A stretch of 64,000 nt of DNA from Mitsuaria chitosanitabida ATCC BAA-476 = NBRC 102408 (GTDB taxonomy: Bacteria; Pseudomonadota; Gammaproteobacteria; Burkholderiales; Burkholderiaceae_C), in contig NZ_BCYP01000030.1 in the NCBI RefSeq assembly GCF_001598255.1, positions 1-64,000 on the forward strand. Direction: 5' to 3'. Below, piece by piece: positions 29,830 to 43,506 of this stretch (its first letter is position 1; each line of letters starts with the position of its first letter). The position numbers and the translations under genes are program-made. The notes under the pieces were generated by a model. That model searched no databases and was not told where the DNA came from. It was given only the letters and a program-made list of their open reading frames with translations.

Positions 29830-29874
29830 GGCAAGACCTGGCCCCCGAGCAAGCGGGGGCAGGCTTTAACGACA

Positions 29875-29921
29875 AACGCCGGCAATTGCCGGCGTTCTTC
29901 ATGGCGAGCCCGAAGGGCTCG
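29875..29921. terminator. Hairpin cluster between convergent asparaginase and ohr genes
   Basis: A perfect 22-base palindrome at 29875-29896 (arms AACGCCGGCAA and TTGCCGGCGTT) is followed by CGAGCCC-GAA-GGGCTCG at 29905-29921. A third stem GCCCCCG/CGGGGGC lies just upstream at about 29841-29860. T runs are short, so this is a probable bidirectional terminator rather than a certain one. Confidence 0.6.
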
Positions 29922-29952
29922 ACGAGCTGGAGCCCATGAGGGCTCGGCGCTC

Positions 29953-30387
29953 TCAGACGATCGTCAGCGAGACGTCGATGTTGCCGCGGGTGGCGTTCGA
30001 GTACGGGCAGACTTCGTGGGCGTCGGCGACCAGCTTCTCCAGCTGCGCGCGGTCCATGCCCGGCACCGAGATCTTCATCGCGACGGCGATGCCGAAGGCG
30101 CCCGGCTTGTTGGCGTGAGGGCCGATGCCGACTTCGCTGGTGATGGAGACTTCGGCCGGCAGGGCGACCTTGTTGCGGGCCGAGACAGCCTTCATCGCGC
30201 CGATGAAGCAGGCGGAGTAGCCCGCGGCGAACAGCTGTTCGGGGTTGGTGCCGCTGCCGCCGGCGCCGCCCAGTTCCTTGGGCGTGGACAGCTCGACCTT
30301 CAGCGCGCCGTCGGACGACTGGGCGCTGCCTTGACGGCCGCCGGTGGCGGTGGCGGTGGCGGTGTAGAGGGCTTTCTCGATGGCCAT
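29953..30387 (-). CDS. ohr: Organic hydroperoxide resistance protein
   Basis: A 144-residue thiol peroxidase of the Ohr/OsmC family that reduces organic hydroperoxides. The peroxidatic Cys is in GYSACFIGA near residue 60 and the resolving Cys in [12 protein letters not shown] near residue 125. The start [12 protein letters not shown] is usual for Ohr, and AAGGAGC precedes the ATG. It follows ohrR on the same strand by 53 bases, which points to direct control by that repressor. Confidence 0.96.
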   Translation of the reverse strand: MAIEKALYTATATATGGRQGSAQSSDGALKVELSTPKELGGAGGSGTNPEQLFAAGYSACFIGAMKAVSARNKVALPAEVSITSEVGIGPHANKPGAFGIAVAMKISVPGMDRAQLEKLVADAHEVCPYSNATRGNIDVSLTIV

Positions 30388-30440
30388 GTGGCGCTCCTTG
30401 GTGGGGTGGGGTTGGGATCGAAAGAACGGAGGGGTGGCGG

Positions 30441-30977
30441 TCAGGCTCCGGCCTGATCGTCGTCTTCACGGGCGAGGTGCGTCAGCACATTGCTCCGCAA
30501 TTCATGCAGCCGCCGGGTCAGCGTCTGCAGCTCGTCGGGGCGGCAGGCGCTGGCGCAGGCCAGCTGCTGGGGAATGGCGACCGCCTGCTCGCGCAAGGCG
30601 CGACCCGCGGCCGTCAGGTGGATCTCGACGCGACGCTCGTCCTGGACGTTGCGACGGCGCTCGATCAGGCTGGAACCTTCCAGGCGCTTGAGCAGCGGCG
30701 TCAGCGTGCCGGAGTCCAGGCTCAGCCGTTGCCCCAGTTCGGACACGCCGGGGCCGTCGGTCTCCCACAGCACCAGCATGACCAGGTACTGCGGATAGGT
30801 CAGGCCCAACGGCGCCAGCAGCGGCTTGTAGAGCTTGGTCATCGCCAGCGAGGTCGAATACAGCGCGAAGCACAGCTGCACGTCCAGCTGCAGCCAGTCG
30901 GTGCCCGCCGGCATCGGCTGGACCGCGACGCCGGTGGCGGTCGCGTCCTGCGCTTGGGGGTGGTTCGTCTTCAGCAT
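30441..30977 (-). CDS. ohrR: Organic hydroperoxide-sensing repressor (MarR family)
   Basis: A 178-residue MarR-type regulator. The reactive Cys is in [13 protein letters not shown] near residue 36, with the partner tyrosines in [19 protein letters not shown], as in OhrR. The winged-helix DNA-binding region is [20 protein letters not shown]. Start at ATG 30977 is chosen; a TTG 12 codons upstream is in frame and would overlap the operator-like repeats. It heads an ohrR-ohr pair. The C-terminal 25 residues ([10 protein letters not shown] end) are variable. Confidence 0.93.
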   Translation of the reverse strand: MLKTNHPQAQDATATGVAVQPMPAGTDWLQLDVQLCFALYSTSLAMTKLYKPLLAPLGLTYPQYLVMLVLWETDGPGVSELGQRLSLDSGTLTPLLKRLEGSSLIERRRNVQDERRVEIHLTAAGRALREQAVAIPQQLACASACRPDELQTLTRRLHELRSNVLTHLAREDDDQAGA

Positions 30978-30994
30978 GGGGTGAACTGTAGCGA

Positions 30995-31014
30995 GCAATT
31001 GAATTGCACGCAAT
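30995..31014. promoter_or_regulatory. OhrR operator-like inverted repeats
   Basis: GCAATT-G-AATTGC at 30995-31007 overlaps a second repeat ATTGC-AC-GCAAT at 31003-31014, just upstream of ohrR. AT-rich CAATT/AATTG palindromes are typical OhrR sites in other proteobacteria, so autoregulation is likely. Confidence 0.55.
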
Positions 31015-31096
31015 CGATATGGTCTTTCGCGGCGGTTGAGGGCAACTATCGGCGGCCCTCGGCGGTCGGTCCAGCGATCTCGCGTGAGGATCCCTG

Positions 31097-31136
31097 GAAA
31101 AGGCGACGCCCCGGGGACTTGCGTCGCCGGGGCGTC
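31097..31136 (-). terminator. Rho-independent terminator of the dap-prmB-ABC-F operon
   Basis: On the minus strand GACGCCCCGG pairs with CCGGGGCGTC (31105-31136), followed by GCCTTTTCC. It lies 38 bases after the ABC-F stop codon. Confidence 0.75.
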
Positions 31137-31173
31137 CGGGTCGGGCAGGGCGCCAGCGCGCGGAACCTGAAGC

Positions 31174-36455
<5,282 letters not shown>

Positions 36456-36502
36456 CTCCGTCCCTTCCTCGTCGACGTCATGGCGTCGGATCGTAGCGGT
36501 GG

Positions 36503-36528
36503 CACGGGGCCGGCCTCGGCCGGCCCGT
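36503..36528. terminator. Hairpin between dapD and pilU
   Basis: A GC-rich near-perfect stem (CACGGGGCCGGCC with GGCCGGCCCGTG, one bulge) six bases after the dapD stop on the minus strand. No T run follows, so it may tune expression or protect the dapD mRNA rather than stop transcription. Confidence 0.4.
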
Positions 36529-36533
36529 GGGGT

Positions 36534-37352
36534 TCAGGCGCGCAGCAGGTCGTTGATGCTGGTCTTGGCGCGGGTGCCGGCGTCGACCTTCTTCACGATG
36601 ATCGCGGCGTACAGGCTGTACTTGTCGTTCTTGGGCAGGCTGCCGCTGATCACGACGGAGCCGGCCGGGACGCGGCCGTAGCTGACGGTGTCGGTCTCGC
36701 GGTCGTAGATCGGGGTGCTCTGGCCGATGTACACGCCCATGGAGATCACCGAGTTCTCCTCGACGATCACGCCCTCGACGATCTCCGAGCGGGCGCCGAT
36801 GAAGCAGTTGTCCTCGATGATGGTCGGGTTGGCCTGCAGCGGCTCCAGCACGCCGCCGATGCCGACGCCGCCGGACAGGTGGACGTTCTTGCCGATCTGG
36901 GCGCAGGAGCCGACGGTGGCCCAGGTGTCGACCATGGTGCCTTCATCGACGTAGGCGCCGATGTTGACGTACGAGGGCATCAGCACGACGTTCTTGGCCA
37001 TGAAGCTGCCGCGGCGGGCGACGGCCGGCGGGACCACGCGCACGCCGGTGGCGCGCAGGGCCTCGTCGCTCATGCCGCCGAACTTGGTCGGGACCTTGTC
37101 GAAGAAGGTCATGTCGCCGGCGCCCATCTGGCGGTTGTCGTTCAGACGGAAGGACAGCAGCACGGCCTTCTTGACCCACTGGTGGACGGTCCACTCGCCG
37201 ACGGCCTTGCGTTCGGCCACGCGCAGCGTGCCGTTGTCCAGGCGGGCCAGCACGTCGTCCACGGCGGCGCGGACTTCCGGGCTGTTGGCGGAGTTGAGGT
37301 TGGCGCGGCCTTCCCAGGCGAGGTCGATGATGGATTGCAGGTCTTGCGTCAT
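36534..37352 (-). CDS. dapD: Tetrahydrodipicolinate N-succinyltransferase
   Basis: A 272-residue left-handed beta-helix enzyme transferring succinyl from succinyl-CoA to tetrahydrodipicolinate. The hexapeptide-repeat region (about residues 100-240) includes [20 protein letters not shown] and [14 protein letters not shown] at 37352 gives [16 protein letters not shown], the conserved N terminus; the open frame upstream is not conserved. The gene lies between dapC and pilU, following the order of the pathway. Confidence 0.97.
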   Translation of the reverse strand: MTQDLQSIIDLAWEGRANLNSANSPEVRAAVDDVLARLDNGTLRVAERKAVGEWTVHQWVKKAVLLSFRLNDNRQMGAGDMTFFDKVPTKFGGMSDEALRATGVRVVPPAVARRGSFMAKNVVLMPSYVNIGAYVDEGTMVDTWATVGSCAQIGKNVHLSGGVGIGGVLEPLQANPTIIEDNCFIGARSEIVEGVIVEENSVISMGVYIGQSTPIYDRETDTVSYGRVPAGSVVISGSLPKNDKYSLYAAIIVKKVDAGTRAKTSINDLLRA

Positions 37353-37411
37353 GGCGGTTCCGGAGAAATCTGAGGAGAGGGAGTGATGTGAAGCGGGCAG
37401 CGAAGGCGGGC

Positions 37412-38638
37412 TCAGGCTGGCTTCACGAAGGATCGGATGCGGTGGGCGGCTTCCAGGCATTCGGCCTGTTCGGCCACCAGGGCCAGGCGGATGCGGCCGG
37501 CGCCGGGGTTGATGCCGTGGGCGTCGCGGGCCAGCAGACTGCCGGGCAGAACGCCGACATTGTATTGAGCGAGGAGCTGCTGGGCGAAGCCGATATCGTT
37601 ACCGTCTGGCACTGCGGCCCACAGGTAGAAACCCGCGTCGGGCAGGGCGACGTCCAGCACCTCGGCCAGCACCGGCGTGACCGCCGCGAACTTGGCGCGG
37701 TACTGCGCGCGGTTGGCGATGACGTGCGCCTCGTCGTTCCAGGCGGCGATGCTGGCGGCCTGGATCATCGGGCTCATGGCCGAGCCGTGATAGGTCCGGT
37801 ACAGCAGGAAGCGCTTGATCCACGTCGCGTCGCCGGCCACGAAGCCCGAGCGCATGCCCGGGACGTTCGAGCGCTTGGACAGGCTGGTGAAGGCGATCAG
37901 GTTGCGGTAGTCCGTGCGGCCCAGCTGCGCGGCGGCCTGCAGGCCGGACAGCGGCGCGGCGTCGGGGCCCTCGCGGAAATAGATCTCCGAGTAGCACTCG
38001 TCCGAGGCGATCACGAAACCGTGGCGGTCGCTGAGCTCGAACAGCGTCTTCCACTCGGACAGCGGCATGACCGCGCCGGTCGGGTTGCCGGGCGAGCAGA
38101 CGAACAGCAGCTGGGTGCGGGCCCAGGTCGCGTCGTCGATCTGCGACCAGTCGGCGGCGAAGTTGCGCGTCGGGTCGGAGTTCGCGAAGGCCGGCTGGGC
38201 GCCCGCGAGCAGGGCCGCGCCCTCGTAGATTTGATAGAAGGGATTGGGGCAGACCACGGTCGCGCCGGGGCGGGCCGGGTCGACCACCACCTGCGCGAAG
38301 GCGAACAGCGCCTCGCGCGAGCCGTTGACGGGCAGCACCTGCGTGGCGGGGTCCAGCGCGAGTCCGTAGCGGCGCTGGATCCAGCCGGTGATGGCCTCGC
38401 GCAGCTTGGGATCGCCGGCGGTGGCGGGGTAGCTGGACAGGCCCTTGAGGTTGGCCATCAGCGCGTCCTCGACCAGCTTGGGCGCGGGGTGCTTGGGCTC
38501 GCCGATGCCCAGCGAGATGGGACGGTACTCGGGGTTCGGGACGATGCCCTGGGTCAGGGCACGCAGGCGCTCGAACGGGTAGGGGTTCAGCAGCGCCAGT
38601 CGTGGATTGACCGGCGGCGTGGCGGGAGTGGAGCTCAT
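37412..38638 (-). CDS. dapC: Succinyldiaminopimelate aminotransferase
   Basis: A 408-residue fold-type I PLP aminotransferase that forms N-succinyl-LL-DAP. The PLP lysine is in [17 protein letters not shown], with [11 protein letters not shown] near the N terminus and [10 protein letters not shown] as cofactor-binding loops. With dapD and dapE adjacent, DapC rather than a generic aspartate aminotransferase is the best call. It heads the minus-strand dap operon; the region upstream has a hairpin at 38695-38713 close to the SET gene stop. Confidence 0.94.
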   Translation of the reverse strand: MSSTPATPPVNPRLALLNPYPFERLRALTQGIVPNPEYRPISLGIGEPKHPAPKLVEDALMANLKGLSSYPATAGDPKLREAITGWIQRRYGLALDPATQVLPVNGSREALFAFAQVVVDPARPGATVVCPNPFYQIYEGAALLAGAQPAFANSDPTRNFAADWSQIDDATWARTQLLFVCSPGNPTGAVMPLSEWKTLFELSDRHGFVIASDECYSEIYFREGPDAAPLSGLQAAAQLGRTDYRNLIAFTSLSKRSNVPGMRSGFVAGDATWIKRFLLYRTYHGSAMSPMIQAASIAAWNDEAHVIANRAQYRAKFAAVTPVLAEVLDVALPDAGFYLWAAVPDGNDIGFAQQLLAQYNVGVLPGSLLARDAHGINPGAGRIRLALVAEQAECLEAAHRIRSFVKPA

Positions 38639-38694
38639 GCGCGAAATGATAGGCCGGCGAGGTGCGCGGCCGGGCGTCTCAGGGGTGCTTATGT

Positions 38695-38713
38695 CGACAA
38701 CGAAGGGTTGTCG
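38695..38713 (-). terminator. Hairpin after the SET-domain gene
   Basis: A perfect 7-bp stem CGACAAC-GAAGG-GTTGTCG one base beyond the SET gene stop codon on the minus strand, flanked by AGGGG/CCCCT that could extend pairing. There is no T run downstream. It may separate the SET gene from dapC. Confidence 0.4.
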
Positions 38714-38714
38714 T

Positions 38715-39140
38715 TCAGAGCGCCCCTCGACACCCCTCGGCCCCGCACCGGCAAGCCAAGCGACCCTCGTGATGCGTCACGCCGTAGTCGACGGTGATCT
38801 CCGCGCCGGGCGCGAGGTCCTCCAGCGCGAAGAAGCTGACCTCGCCGTCCTCGACCTGGATGCGGGCGTTGGGGCGGCAGCTGTGGTTGGTGAAGCGCAT
38901 CGCGTCCTGCGAGCGGCTGCAGTCGATCGCCCGCGCGGGCGAGAGCTCCACCAGCATCAGCCGCCGGCTCTCCTGCGCCCGGCGGCGCGCCTCCGCGACG
39001 GTGATCGATTCACCGGTCAGCAGGCCCAGCCGCGTGCCGGCGGGAATGGCCTCGGCCGCGAACACGCCGAAGCCGTCGATGCGGCTGCGCTTGAGCGCGA
39101 CCGCGACGAACTGCGTGCGCGTGTCGTAGGCGAGGGCCAT
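38715..39140 (-). CDS. SET-domain protein-lysine methyltransferase
   Basis: A 141-residue protein made of little more than a SET domain. SRIDGFGVFAAEAIPAGTRLG near residues 19-39 is the N-terminal SET motif, MRFTNHSCRPNA the knot motif that binds SAM, and ITVDYG the catalytic C-terminal motif. The end CRCGAEGCRG is a post-SET zinc motif with three cysteines. SET enzymes methylate protein lysines and are mainly eukaryotic, but small ones occur in bacteria; the target here is unknown. queF lies 11 bases upstream on the same strand, so the two are probably co-transcribed. Confidence 0.88.
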   Translation of the reverse strand: MALAYDTRTQFVAVALKRSRIDGFGVFAAEAIPAGTRLGLLTGESITVAEARRRAQESRRLMLVELSPARAIDCSRSQDAMRFTNHSCRPNARIQVEDGEVSFFALEDLAPGAEITVDYGVTHHEGRLACRCGAEGCRGAL

Positions 39141-39151
39141 GCCTCCTCAGC

Positions 39152-39754
39152 TCAACGCAGCAGGCCGGTCTCGACACCGTGCGCCGGCAGGTCGACGGCC
39201 GGCAGCGGCTTCCAACCCTTCTTGCGGTGCTCGGTGACCACGTTCGTGTAGATGCCGCCGCGCACGTACCACTTGGCCGTGATGCGGATGAAGCGCGGAT
39301 TCGTGACCTTCACGATGTCCTCGAGGATGGTGTTGGTCACCTTCTCGTGGAACGCGCCCTCGTCGCGGTAGCTCCAGAAGTACATCTTCAGGCTCTTGAG
39401 CTCGACGCAGAACTGGTCCGCGATCATGTCGATCGTGAAGTGCGCGAAGTCCGGCTGGCCCGTCAGCGGGCAGTGGCAGGTGAACTCCGGGATCTGGAAC
39501 TGGATGACGTAATCGCGCTCCGGGGCCGGGTTTGGGAAGACGTGGATCTCCTTGCTCGGGCGGCTGGGCGGGTTGGGCGGCATCTCGCGCATCTTGGGCG
39601 CGACCGCGGTGTCGGCCTTGGAGGCCTTCGCCGGCTTGGCGGGTTTCGCGGCCTTGTCGGCCTTGATCGGGGCGATCATCTTCAGCGGGGTCGCCTTGAG
39701 CGTCGACGATGCGGCAGCCTTCGCGGCCGGCTTGGCGGGGGTGTTCTTGGCCAT
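39152..39754 (-). CDS. queF: preQ1 synthase (7-cyano-7-deazaguanine reductase) with Lys/Ala/Pro tail
   Basis: A roughly 200-residue NADPH enzyme reducing preQ0 to preQ1 for queuosine in tRNA. The core (about the last 140 residues) is a unimodular QueF: the catalytic Cys is in [13 protein letters not shown], and the signature [15 protein letters not shown] follows. From the ATG at 39754 the first 55 residues are Lys/Ala/Pro-rich ([23 protein letters not shown]), resembling histone H1-like tails, and are not part of the enzyme fold. A later start at [12 protein letters not shown] would give a standard length, but no clear ribosome site decides. It diverges from smc. Confidence 0.92.
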   Translation of the reverse strand: MAKNTPAKPAAKAAASSTLKATPLKMIAPIKADKAAKPAKPAKASKADTAVAPKMREMPPNPPSRPSKEIHVFPNPAPERDYVIQFQIPEFTCHCPLTGQPDFAHFTIDMIADQFCVELKSLKMYFWSYRDEGAFHEKVTNTILEDIVKVTNPRFIRITAKWYVRGGIYTNVVTEHRKKGWKPLPAVDLPAHGVETGLLR

Positions 39755-39935
39755 GGGAGCAGGAATGGAATTCTGGGGCCGGACGGGTCGCTGCTTCAGA
39801 GGGCGGCGACGGCCGGAAGAGGAAGGGCGCGATGTTATCATCCGCCGCGAACCGGACGCCCCTTCATGGGGCGTTTCCACAATCAAATCAAAGGCTTAGC
39901 TCAACTTCGGGCCAGGTCATGGTTCGAACGTCTCG

Positions 39936-42215
39936 ATGCGACTGAACTCGATCAAGCTCTCGGGCTTCAAGTCCTTTGCCGATCCGACCAACTTCCAGCT
40001 GCCTGGCCAGCTGGTCGGCGTGGTCGGTCCCAACGGCTGCGGCAAGTCCAACATCATGGACGCGGTGCGCTGGGTGCTGGGCGAAAGCAAGGCCAGCGAA
40101 CTGCGTGGCGAGTCCATGCAGGACGTGATCTTCAACGGCTCGGGCAACCGCAAGCCCGCCAGCCGCTCCAGCGTGGAACTCGTGTTCGACAACGCCAGCG
40201 CGCGCGCCGGCGGCCAGTGGAACCAGTTCACCGAGATCGCCGTCAAGCGCGTGCTCACGCGCGACGGCACGTCCAGCTACTTCATCAACAACCAGCCGGT
40301 GCGCCGGCGTGACGTGCAGGACGTGTTCCTGGGCACGGGCCTGGGCCCGCGCGCCTACGCCATCATCGGCCAGGGCACGATCAGCCGGATCATCGAATCC
40401 AAGCCCGAGGAACTGCGCATGTTCCTCGAGGAAGCCGCGGGCGTTTCCAAGTACAAGGAGCGCCGCCGCGAGACCGAGAACCGCCTCAAGGACACGCGCG
40501 AGAACCTGACCCGCGTCGAGGACATCCTGCGCGAGCTCAACAGCAATCTCGAGAAGCTGGAGCGCCAGGCCGAGGTCGCCGCGAACTACCGCCACCTGCA
40601 GGAGCAGGGCACGCTGAAGCTGCATCAGCTGTGGTTCCTCAAGCACCGCGACGCGGCCGGCGAATCGGCGCGCGTGAAGACCGAGCACTCGGAGGCGGTC
40701 AACGCCCTCGAGGCCAAGATGGCCGAGCTGCGCCAGATCGAGGCGGAGCTGGAAACCGTCCGCCAGGCCCACTACGCCGCGGGCGACGAGCTCCACGCCG
40801 AGCAGGGCCGCATGGCCGAGGCGCAGATGGCGGTGAGCCGGCTCGAGGAACGCATCCGCTACGTGGTCGAGGGCCGCCAGCGTCTGGAGCAGCGGCTGAT
40901 CGAGCTGCAGGCGCAGAACCAGCAATGGCAGGAGCGCGCCGAGCAGGCGCAGGCCGAGCTCGACGAGGTCGCGACCCAGATCGCCCAGGCCGAGGAGCAG
41001 AGCGAAATCCTCGCGGCCCAGGCCGAGGATCAGGCGATGAAGCTGCCCGAGGTCGAGGACCAGGTGCGCGCCGCGCAGGCCCGCGCCAACGAGCAGCGCA
41101 CGCAGGTGACGCAGGTCCAGCAGCAGATCCAGGTGCTGGCGGCCGAGAGCCGCAGCGTGGACGAGCAGCTCAAGGGCCTGCGCGGCCGCCGCGACCGGCT
41201 GGGCCAGGAGCGCCAAGGCCTGGCGGCGCCGCAGCATGACAAGCTGGACGAGATCCGCCGGCTGTCGACGGCCGCGGACGAGCAGCAGGCCGTCGCCGAC
41301 GCGCGGCTGGCGGAGCTCGCCGAAGCGGTGCCCGCCGCCGACGAGACACGCCAGCAGGCCCAGCAGGAATCGCAGCAGCAAGCCGCCAAGCTGACCGACA
41401 TCGTCGCCCGCCTGACCGCGCTGCGCGCGCTGCAGGAGAAGGTGCAGACCGAGGGCAAGCTCAAGCCCTGGCTGGCCAAGCATGGCCTGCAGGACATCAA
41501 GGGCCTGTGGACGCAACTGCACGTCACGCCGGGCTGGGAGAACGCGCTGGAGGCCGCGCTGCGCGAGCGCATGGGCGCGCTGTCGGTGGGCCGGCTGGAG
41601 ACGGTGCAGGCCTTCGCGTCCGACGCGCCACCGGCGCGATTGGCCTTCTATTCGCTGCCCTCGGGCGAGATCGCCAACACGCATCGCGCGCTGGCGCCGC
41701 TGAGCGATCTGCTCAAGCTGGAGTCCAACGGCCTGAAGGCCTTGATGAACGACTGGCTGGAAGGCGTGTACACGGCGGAGTCCATCGCGCAGGCGCTGCA
41801 GGACCGGCCCAAGCTCAGCCATGGCGAGGTCATCATGACCCGCGAAGGCCACGCGGTGAGCCAGTTCGCGGTCAGCTTCTATGCGCCGGACAGCGAGACC
41901 GCCGGTCTGCTGGCGCGCGCGCAGGAGATCGAGAACCTGGATCGCGAGCAGCGCGCCCAGACGCTGATGGCCGACGAGGCCCGCGCCCAGGCCATCCGCG
42001 CCGAGGCCGCCTACACCGAAGCCGCTCAGCGCCTGTCGGTGCTGCGCCGCGAGGCCACCGAGACGCAAGGCCGCGCGCATCAACTGCAGGTCGAGCTGCT
42101 GCGTCTGGCGCAGCAGACCGAGGCCGCGGTGGCGCGTCGCACCCAGCTGGACGAGGAGATCGGCGAGATCGACGCCCAGACCGAGGCGCTGATGGAGCGC
42201 CGCATGGAGGGCTAG
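39936..42215 (+). CDS. smc: SMC N-terminal part: head lobe, coil and hinge
   Basis: A 759-residue product ending at the TAG. The ATPase N-lobe begins MRLNSIKLSGFKSFAD, with Walker A VGPNGCGKSN at about residues 30-39. The first coiled coil spans about 170-500, the hinge about 510-660, and about 100 residues of returning coil precede the stop. It lacks the C-terminal head with signature and Walker B, so by itself it cannot hydrolyse ATP. It diverges from queF across 181 bases. Confidence 0.7.
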   Translation: MRLNSIKLSGFKSFADPTNFQLPGQLVGVVGPNGCGKSNIMDAVRWVLGESKASELRGESMQDVIFNGSGNRKPASRSSVELVFDNASARAGGQWNQFTEIAVKRVLTRDGTSSYFINNQPVRRRDVQDVFLGTGLGPRAYAIIGQGTISRIIESKPEELRMFLEEAAGVSKYKERRRETENRLKDTRENLTRVEDILRELNSNLEKLERQAEVAANYRHLQEQGTLKLHQLWFLKHRDAAGESARVKTEHSEAVNALEAKMAELRQIEAELETVRQAHYAAGDELHAEQGRMAEAQMAVSRLEERIRYVVEGRQRLEQRLIELQAQNQQWQERAEQAQAELDEVATQIAQAEEQSEILAAQAEDQAMKLPEVEDQVRAAQARANEQRTQVTQVQQQIQVLAAESRSVDEQLKGLRGRRDRLGQERQGLAAPQHDKLDEIRRLSTAADEQQAVADARLAELAEAVPAADETRQQAQQESQQQAAKLTDIVARLTALRALQEKVQTEGKLKPWLAKHGLQDIKGLWTQLHVTPGWENALEAALRERMGALSVGRLETVQAFASDAPPARLAFYSLPSGEIANTHRALAPLSDLLKLESNGLKALMNDWLEGVYTAESIAQALQDRPKLSHGEVIMTREGHAVSQFAVSFYAPDSETAGLLARAQEIENLDREQRAQTLMADEARAQAIRAEAAYTEAAQRLSVLRREATETQGRAHQLQVELLRLAQQTEAAVARRTQLDEEIGEIDAQTEALMERRMEG

Positions 42216-42236
42216 GCGCGCTTCGAGGAGCTGGAC

Positions 42237-43448
42237 ATGCAGCTCGCGACGACGCAGGAGAAGCACGCCGAGCTCGACGAATCCGTGATCAACGCGGAGC
42301 GCAAGCTGACCGAGGCGCGCGAGCATCAGCGCGTGCTGGAGCGGCGCGCGCAGGAAGCGGTCTTCAGCGCCCGCGCGCTGGCGGCCAAGCGCGGCGAGCT
42401 GCAGCGCGCGATCGAGACCTCGCGCCAGCAGGTGCAGGTCAACGAGCAGACGGTGCAGAACATGGCGCAGGAGCGCGCCGAGCTGGACGACGCCGCGGCG
42501 CAGGCCGGGCTGGAGGACGCGCTGGCCGTGCGCATGGAACGCGAGCAGGCGCTGGCCGCCGTGCGCGCCAACTACGACGACCTCAGCCTGCGCCTGAAAC
42601 GCGCCGAGGAAGGCCGCATGGGCATCGAGCGCGCGCTCGATCCGCTGCGCGAGCGCATCACCAAGTTGCAGCTGGACGAGCAGGCCGCCTCGCTGGGCGG
42701 CGCGCAGTTCATGGAGCAACTGGTCGCCGCCAACGTCGATCTGGAGGCGCTTGGCAAGGTCATCGAGGAGGGCGGCGTCAAGCTCTACGGCCTGCAGGGC
42801 GAGATCGACCGCATCACCCGCGACATCGCGGCGCTGGGCGCGGTCAACCTGGCGGCGCTGGACGAGCTGGGCGCGGCGCGAGAGCGCAAGACCTTCCTGG
42901 ACTCGCAGTTCGGCGACCTGACCAGCGCGATCACGACGCTGGAGGACGCGATCCACAAGATCGACCTGGAGACGCGTGACCTGCTGGGCGCGACCTTCAC
43001 GCAGGTCAACGACCATTTCGGCCGCATGTTCCCGAGCCTGTTCGGCGGCGGCCAGGCCAAGCTGGTCATGACCGGCGACGAGATCCTGGACGCGGGCGTG
43101 CAGGTGATGGCGCAGCCGCCGGGCAAGAAGAACTCGACCATCCACCTGCTGTCGGGCGGCGAGAAGGCGCTGACCGCGATCGCGCTGGTGTTCGCGATCT
43201 TCCAGCTGAACCCGGCCCCGTTCTGTCTGCTGGACGAGGTCGACGCGCCGCTGGACGACGCCAACACTGAGCGCTATGCACGGCTGGTGGCGGAGATGAG
43301 CAAGATCACGCAGTTCCTGTTCATCTCGCACAACAAGATCGCCATGGAGATGGCCGAGCAGTTGATCGGCGTGACCATGCAGGAGCAGGGCGTGTCGCGG
43401 ATCGTGGCGGTGGACATGGAGTCCGCGCTGGCGATGGCGGAGCAATGA
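42237..43448 (+). CDS. smc: SMC C-terminal part: coil and ATPase C-lobe
   Basis: A 403-residue frame in the same register as the first part. ATG at 42237 is preceded by GAGGAG at 42225-42230, a good ribosome site, and lies 21 bases after the TAG, so translational restart is feasible. It holds the last part of the return coil, the ABC signature LLSGGEKALTAIALVFAIF and Walker B FCLLDEVDAPLD, ending near the zipA leader. In a full SMC the N and C lobes meet as one head, so two chains could in principle assemble through the coil. Confidence 0.65.
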   Translation: MQLATTQEKHAELDESVINAERKLTEAREHQRVLERRAQEAVFSARALAAKRGELQRAIETSRQQVQVNEQTVQNMAQERAELDDAAAQAGLEDALAVRMEREQALAAVRANYDDLSLRLKRAEEGRMGIERALDPLRERITKLQLDEQAASLGGAQFMEQLVAANVDLEALGKVIEEGGVKLYGLQGEIDRITRDIAALGAVNLAALDELGAARERKTFLDSQFGDLTSAITTLEDAIHKIDLETRDLLGATFTQVNDHFGRMFPSLFGGGQAKLVMTGDEILDAGVQVMAQPPGKKNSTIHLLSGGEKALTAIALVFAIFQLNPAPFCLLDEVDAPLDDANTERYARLVAEMSKITQFLFISHNKIAMEMAEQLIGVTMQEQGVSRIVAVDMESALAMAEQ

Positions 43449-43506
43449 GGATGACGACGGCGATCGCGGCGCGGGGCGCGCGCGGGGCCGCAGGAGCAAT
43501 GACGCG

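Larger units (their letters stand above)
39936..43448 (+). pseudogene. smc: smc with an internal TAG codon (full span)
   Basis: The structural maintenance of chromosomes ATPase, which compacts and segregates the chromosome. The complete reading frame has 1170 codons, a normal SMC length, with every domain in the same frame: Walker A head, coiled coil, hinge, return coil, ABC signature and Walker B head. A single TAG at 42213-42215 (codon 760) interrupts it within the return coil. One base would restore it (CAG to TAG is the simplest change). It may be a real nonsense mutation, a sequencing error or a split gene with restart at 42237; see the two halves. Neighbour zipA is intact. Confidence 0.8.

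Noticed and set aside
42216-42236. A frameshift in smc
   Set aside because: The parts before and after the stop are in the same reading frame; the defect is one TAG codon, not an indel.
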